A stretch of DNA of 64,000 bases, taken from positions 110,654,124 to 110,718,123 of the forward strand of contig CM077147.1 in assembly GCA_039583875.1 (NCBI GenBank). The letters are read 5' to 3'. The stretch's first letter is position 1. Each line of letters begins with the position of its first letter. This document shows, piece by piece, positions 59,197 through 64,000 of this stretch. Both the position numbers and the translations under genes were made by a program. This DNA is from Platanthera guangdongensis. Lineage: Eukaryota > Streptophyta > Magnoliopsida > Asparagales > Orchidaceae. The notes under the pieces are model-generated. The model searched no databases. It had not been told where the DNA came from and saw only the letters and a program-made list of their open reading frames with translations.

Positions 59197-60554
59197 ACTT
59201 TGTGATGATTCGGGACACGCTGGCGCGAGCACTGTTTGATACAGGTGCATCACATTCTTTTCTGTCGAGCGAGTTTATAACGCGGCTTGGGATACCCAGT
59301 CGTGCAAAGACAGATAGCGTCAAAGTCGTGTTGCCAAATGGCTGTTGGATGCTTGCAGATCAAGCTTGCGATGTGGCGGTCCAATTAGGAAGTCGGGATT
59401 TCAGTTTGACTGCTTTTGTTTTGCCAATATCCGAATTCGACGTGATTTTTGGGATGGATTGGCTTGCGGAGCAGCATGCCATGATTGATTGCCAGTCCAA
59501 AGAAATCACGTTGGGCCAGAATACCGAACAGGAGACAAAGTTCGCGGGTATGCGAGGAGTGGGCGGGACATTGATGTCTGCACTCCAGGTAGTCAAGGCT
59601 ATTCGGAAGGGTGCGGAGTGTTACTTCACACTGATTCAGGCTGTTGAGCCTAAGGCCAGTGTGTGCGAGGTTCCGATTGTGGCGGAATTTACAGATGTGT
59701 TTCCCACGGATCTCCCTGGGCTACCACCCCAGCGGGAGATTGACTTCATGATTGAGTTGGTGCCAGGTGCGAAACCTGTGGCCCACTCGCCATATCGCGT
59801 TGCGCCAAAAGAGATGGCTGAGTTGAAGGTTCAACTGCAAGAAATGCTGGAGCAAGGGTATATACGCCCAAGCATGTCACCTTGGAGCGCGCATGTGCTT
59901 TTTGTCAAGAAGAAAGATGGTGGGTTGCGGTTGTGTATTGATTACCGTGAATTGAATAAGCTGACCAAGAAGAATAAGTATCTGATACCCCGGATTGATG
60001 AGTTATTCGATCAGCTGGTGGGCTCGACTGTCTATTCGAAGTTGGACCTGAAGTCTGGTTATTACCAGTTGAGAATTCGGGAAGGTGACATTCCCAAAAC
60101 CGCATTTGGAACGCGTTATGGGCACTATGAGTTCACAGTCATGCCATTTGGACTGTGCAATGCGCCCTCGGTGTTTATGAATTTGATGCACTGTATTTTT
60201 CGAGAGTACCTGGATCTGTTTATGATCATGTTCATTGATGACATCCTGATGTACTCGAAGTCGAAAGTGGAACATGAGACGCACTTGCGGTTGGTGTTGA
60301 ACACGTTGAGGCAAAATCAGCTCTATGCCAAGTTCTCGAAGTGCGAGTTTTGGCTATCGTTAGTGGCGTTCCTAGGCCATGTGGTGAGTGGAGCAGGCAT
60401 TGTAGTGGATCCAGCGAAGATAAGGGCCATACAAGAGTGGCCAATATTGTCTTCCGTGGCCGAGGTCAGGAGTTTCCTTGGACTTGCGGGCTACTATAGA
60501 AGATTTGTGGAAAACTTCTCGCGGATCGCTTTGCCGCTAACCACACTAACGTGA
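59197..60554 (+). pseudogene. Protease and reverse transcriptase of element A
   Basis: Open from the acceptor to a TGA at 60552. Protease active site [11 protein letters not shown] near 59230; RT with [33 protein letters not shown] (near 59925), [22 protein letters not shown] and the catalytic FIDDILMYS (near 60232-60258). Thumb motif [20 protein letters not shown] precedes the stop, which replaces the Arg usual at this place (CGA to TGA). This frame also opens upstream at Met 59142 inside the intron-like segment, but that start gives only hydrophobic residues. Sequence similarity to element B pol is moderate, so A and B are separate families. Confidence 0.85.
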
Positions 60555-62560
60555 AAAGATCAGAAGTTAGTTTGGACGCCAGAGTGCGCACGAGCTTTTG
60601 AAGAGCTGAAGGTTCGGTTGACCACGGCGCCGGTGTTGTCTTCGCCAAGTGGGACCGACGGATTTGTGATTTATAGTGATGCCTCAGGGAGCGGCTTAGG
60701 CTGCGTTCTTCTGCAAAGTGGAAAGGTTATTGCTTATGGCTCACGCCAGCTAAAGGTGCACGAGCGAAATTATCCCGTCCATGATTTGTAACTAGCGGCG
60801 GTGATTTTTGCACTCAAATTGTGGCGACACTACCTTTATGGAGTGAAGGTGGAGATCTATACCAATCACAAGAGCTCAAGTACCTATTGGAGCAGAAAGA
60901 CTTGAACATGCGACAACGAAGGTGGTTGGAGTTCCTTGGGGACTACACTTTTGAGATTCACTACACTCCCGGGAAAGGGAATGTTGTCGCGGATGCGTTG
61001 AGTCGGAGAGTTCCGGCTAGAGCGAATTGGTTACAAAGGCATGATGAACGTCTTATCCAGGAGCTGGAGGCGTTGGAGATTTATTGTGTTGACAAGAATT
61101 GCACTGCCACTGCATGTTTGAACTGGACCGAGGTGCAATGTGACCTTGCGGACCGAGTTCGACGGGCAATGGAGTTGGATGACGATCTCTTACGCTATAT
61201 GAATGAAGGGCCAGAAGGCAAATTCTCCTGGAATGACGGTCTTTTGCAAAAAGAGGGTCATTTGTGCGTCCCAAATATGGGGAAATTAAGGGAAGAACTG
61301 ATGTATGAAGCGCATTATACAAAGTATTCCATTCACCCCGGGAGCACGAAGATGTTCAACGATATGAAGAAGCTATTCTGGTGGCCAGGGCTCAAGAAAG
61401 ATGTTGCCCTTTATGTATCCAAATGCCAAACATGTGCGATGGTGAAGGCGGAATGCCAAAAGCCGGACGGTTATTTGAAGTCACTACTGATTCCAGAATG
61501 GAAGTTTGATGATATTTCCATGGATTTTGTGCACGGGTTGCCGAGATCACAGCAAGGAAATGATTCCATTTGGGTGATTGTTGACCGGCTAACGAAAGTG
61601 GCACATTTTCTCCCGAACAGGCGGGATGATTCAGTTGAAAGTTTGGCAAAGTTATATGTTGAACAGATTGTACGGCTTCACGGTGTTCCTCGGAGCATCG
61701 TCAGTGATCGAGATGGGCGATTCACGTCAAATGATTGGAGGCTAGTTCACCAACTGTTGGTCACGAAGTTGACTTTCAGTACTGCCTTTCATCCCCAAAC
61801 GGATGGCCGAACTGAACGTACCAACAGAACAATGGAGGACATGCTCCGAATGTGCGCCCTTGACTTCAGAAAGAGATGGGAAGATCATCTCTATATGGTA
61901 GAGTTTGCATATAATAACATCTACCAGGCAAACATTGGGATGACACCATATGAAGCTCTATATGGAAGGAAGTGTCGTACTCCCTTGGCTTGGGTAGAAG
62001 CGGGCGAAGCTCGGGTTTTTAAACCAAATGAGGTTGAGGAAGCAAACTCAACCATACGAATGATTCGCGAGAAGCTACTTATTGCTCAAGATCGACAAGC
62101 TAAGTACTACAATGCCAAGCACCGGAACGTGGAATTTGCGGTTGGCGATTGGGTCTACTTGAAGATCAAGCCATTCAAAGGTGTCTCCAGGATTCGACGA
62201 TTGAAAAAGTTGAGTCCAAGATATTTGGGTCCTTTTGAAGTGGTTGAGCGAGTTGGCGAAGCGGCTTATCAGCTAGCTCTGTCGGCAGACTTGGGTGGAT
62301 TACATGATGTATTTCACATCTCGGTGCTTCGGAAGGCCATGAAAGATCCAGCTCAAGTGATCGCGGATGATCGTGTGCCGATGGAGTATGGGCTAACAAC
62401 GAGAGTGAGACCCCTTCAGATCGAAGATCGAGCCGAGAAACAGTTGCGGAACAAGACGGTCGGCATGGTGAAAGTCCGATGGGACAACTACGGCCGTGAA
62501 GAACTGACATGGGAGCGAGAGCAAACTATGCGAGAAGAGTTCCCCGAGCTGTTTTTGTAA
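60555..62560 (+). pseudogene. RNase H, integrase and chromodomain of element A
   Basis: Continues pol after the TGA at 60552. RNase H has [13 protein letters not shown] and YPVHDL followed by a TAA (60788), then a 1-nt deletion near 60870 in the HKS-LKYL motif. From there the frame is open to 62560: [22 protein letters not shown], integrase zinc finger HPG (near 61336) and CQTCAMVKAEC (near 61425), core DFVHGLP (61522), VSDRDGRF (61703), TERTNRTMEDML (61813), then LKKLSPRYLGPFEVVERVG and the chromodomain-like VKVRWDNYGREELTWE (62470-62517), ending EEFPELFL. The integrase looks intact, but no full Pol could be translated. Confidence 0.88.
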
Positions 62561-62682
62561 TCTGTGGAGAGTATTGTGTTGTAACATAAAAAGGTGAATG
62601 TTATAACATTTTTCTTGCTGGTTACTTATTGCCTTCCAGTATAGGAATTTCGAGGACGAAATTTCTTGTAGGAGGGGAGGAT
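62561..62682 (+). other. 3' untranslated region and PPT of element A
   Basis: Contains TTTCGAGGACGAAATTTC and the purine tract AGGAGGGGAGGAT (62670-62682), directly before the LTR start at 62683. Confidence 0.75.
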
Positions 62683-64000
62683 TGTAACATCCCAATTTTC
62701 TCAACATGCAATTTTTGGGTGACACGGCCTGGGACACGGGCGTGTCCCAGGGCGTGTCAAGCTGGAGTCGACGATTTGGCCGCGAGGTCGACGAAATTTG
62801 GAGTCGACGGTCATCGAACAACAGACACGGCCTGAGACACGGGCGTGTATCAGGGCGTGTCGAGGCCGTGTCGACGATCGGCCTTGGTGTCGACGTTTTT
62901 CGCTCGACGATGTGTCGAGAGAAGGCACGCGGCCAAGGACACGGGCGTGTCCAAGGCCGTGTCGTGTGCTCGACGATCGTCGAGTGTCGAGATGTGGTCT
63001 TCGAGTGTCGAGATGTGGTCGTAGAGTGTCAAGACGTTGCACACGGCCTGTGACACGGGCGTGTCACAGGGCGTGCCAATTCGGGTCGACGAACTCAGCC
63101 CGACGAATTTTGCGCTAGGGCGTATCGAAGTGCCGTGTATGGGCACACGGCCTGGGACACGGGCGTGTCACAGGCCGTGTGAAGTATCAGGTTCTTTTGG
63201 GATTATTTTCGCTGATGCACACGACCACAGAAACGGGCGTGTCTGGAGGCATGTTGGGTGACACGGCCCATGATACGGGCGTGTCCCATGGGCGTGTCAT
63301 TGGTTTGGATCAGTCGGTTGACCACCGCTTGAGGCACACGGCCTGGGACACAGGCGTGTCACAGGCCGTGTCAGGTCAAATTCAGCTTTTCTGGCATTTT
63401 TGTGGCCGTCCGTTCCTTCAGCCTGGATCTAAAGGCTGAGCTTCTTTCCTCTTTTACTAAAGGCCGAAAACTGAGAACATAGTCTCATTTTGCTTAAGCC
63501 TTCATCTTTTTACAAGTTAAAGAGAGAAAGGGAGAGGAAGAAGAAGGAAGAAGAAGAAGGGCTGTGCTGGTGGAGCTTGAGAGTATCAAGCTGCGATCCG
63601 AAGCCGGCGTTGCGGAGGAAAAGTGCTTGTGATCCATTCAAGCTAGCTTTGTGTTCATGACACCGAAGCGGTCGTCAAGGGTAACGACTTTCCTTCCTAG
63701 CCATGTGAAGGCTTCCTTTTGGCATATATTTGTGATTCCCCCACCAAGAGGTGGCTGATTTTGGGAGTCTTTTGGGTGATTCATGAAATCTCCTTTGTTG
63801 GCATATAGATCCAAAAATGGAGTACGGAATAGGCATGCTGTGTGAAGCCCATCTGGACAGGTTGGTCTGGATTGGTGATGTTGCATACGAACCGGAGAAG
63901 ATTCCGTGATAAACGTGTAGTTTAAGGAGTCAACGAGTTATGCCTGCGAAAAGGAGTAGCAGGAAGTACTGGAGTGGTAGCCCAGGAAAATATCCGTGGT
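62683..64000 (+). repeat. 3' LTR of element A (partial)
   Basis: Begins TGTAACATCCCAATTTTC and runs past the window edge. Aligns with 35850-36531 and then straight into 38071 onward, proving that 36532-38070 is an insertion in the other LTR. Confidence 0.9.
62721..63372. promoter_or_regulatory. Palindrome array in 3' LTR of A
   Basis: Eight units starting near 62721, 62824, 62925, 63040, 63144, 63219, 63260 and 63335; the first five are spaced 101-115 bp. Unit 1 has 18-base arms (GACACGGCCTGGGACACG against CGTGTCCCAGGGCGTGTC) with one mismatch and a central GG. Unit 4 has TGTGACACG pairing with CGTGTCACA, so the dyad is kept where the sequence changes. Confidence 0.75.

Larger units (their letters stand above)
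35850..64000 (+). mobile_element. Chromovirus (Ty3/gypsy, Tekay/Del-like) element A, interrupted by B
   Basis: Plus-strand gypsy element. 5' LTR 35850-39904 (swollen by an inverted segment), PBS from 39909, leader to 40177, element B at 40178-58034, then gag remnant, intron, protease-RT, RNase H-integrase-chromodomain to 62560, PPT 62670-62682 and 3' LTR from 62683 past the window edge. Domain order PR-RT-RH-IN and the C-terminal chromodomain-like tail place it in the chromoviruses. LTRs begin TGTAACA(G/T)CCCAATTTTCTCA. Coding regions carry several stops and frameshifts, so it is inactive. Confidence 0.85.

Noticed and set aside
62721..63372. CRISPR-like pattern: about 38-bp palindromic repeats with roughly regular spacing
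   Set aside because: Units are imperfect, spacers are themselves repetitive (TCGAG motifs), and the block sits in an LTR of a plant retrotransposon.
1..64000. tRNA, rRNA or snRNA genes
   Set aside because: Only tRNA-complementary PBS sites were seen; no cloverleaf or rRNA-like stretch was recognised by eye. A tRNAscan/Infernal run would settle it.

Overview
The window is plant nuclear DNA. It contains chromovirus-type Ty3/gypsy elements, Ty1/copia elements primed by initiator tRNA-Met, plant RTE and L1 LINE remnants, and one exon of a plant polypyrimidine-tract-binding protein. I cannot name the species. Nearly everything here is transposon sequence. The only host gene I can support is the first coding exon of a PTBP3-type RNA-binding protein (16317-16502, minus strand).

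Layout. 1-4225: 5' part of a minus-strand copia element (LTR, PBS, Gag-protease-integrase, RT cut by the window edge). 4678-5062: RTE LINE tail. About 5640-9097: diverged LTR-type sequence (family C) carrying a complete 1.6-kb TRIM-like element with a 5-bp TSD (6591-8202). 9098-9990: decayed copia gag/protease. 11759-13941: complete non-autonomous LTR element. 14371-16316: AT-rich DNA, probably mostly intron 1 of the PTBP3-type gene. 16918-18426: L1 LINE remnant (RNase H, zf-RVT). 17874-35849: tandem array of five complete and one truncated 3.3-kb unit, each made of a LINE piece plus about 2.95 kb of LTR-like sequence; unit 1 alone carries a 220-bp MITE. 35850 to the end: chromovirus element A (plus strand), inserted in the last array unit. 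Inside A, at its gag start, lies element B (minus strand, 40178-58034), an LTR-INT-LTR-INT-LTR tandem with an exact 7300-bp period and one pair of 5-bp target-site duplications.

Insertion order read from the nesting: LINE, then the LTR-like sequence, then array amplification, then A, then B. B's internal regions hold long open pol frames but no gag. A carries an 89-nt intron-like segment between gag and protease whose removal would restore the frame, so splicing could switch between Gag and Gag-Pol. A's 5' LTR also holds an inverted piece of a related element's PBS-gag-protease that its 3' LTR lacks.

Two structural signals are not explained by standard annotation. First, imperfect palindromes around CACGGGCGTG or CACGCCCGTG are clustered in the LTRs of A, B and C, next to the TATA box in B and C. 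Second, a pair of hairpins 61 bp apart in every B LTR has 13-bp stems that differ by three compensatory pairs while the 14-nt loop stays almost the same. Coordinates of LTRs, TSDs and hairpins were read base by base; domain positions are approximate.
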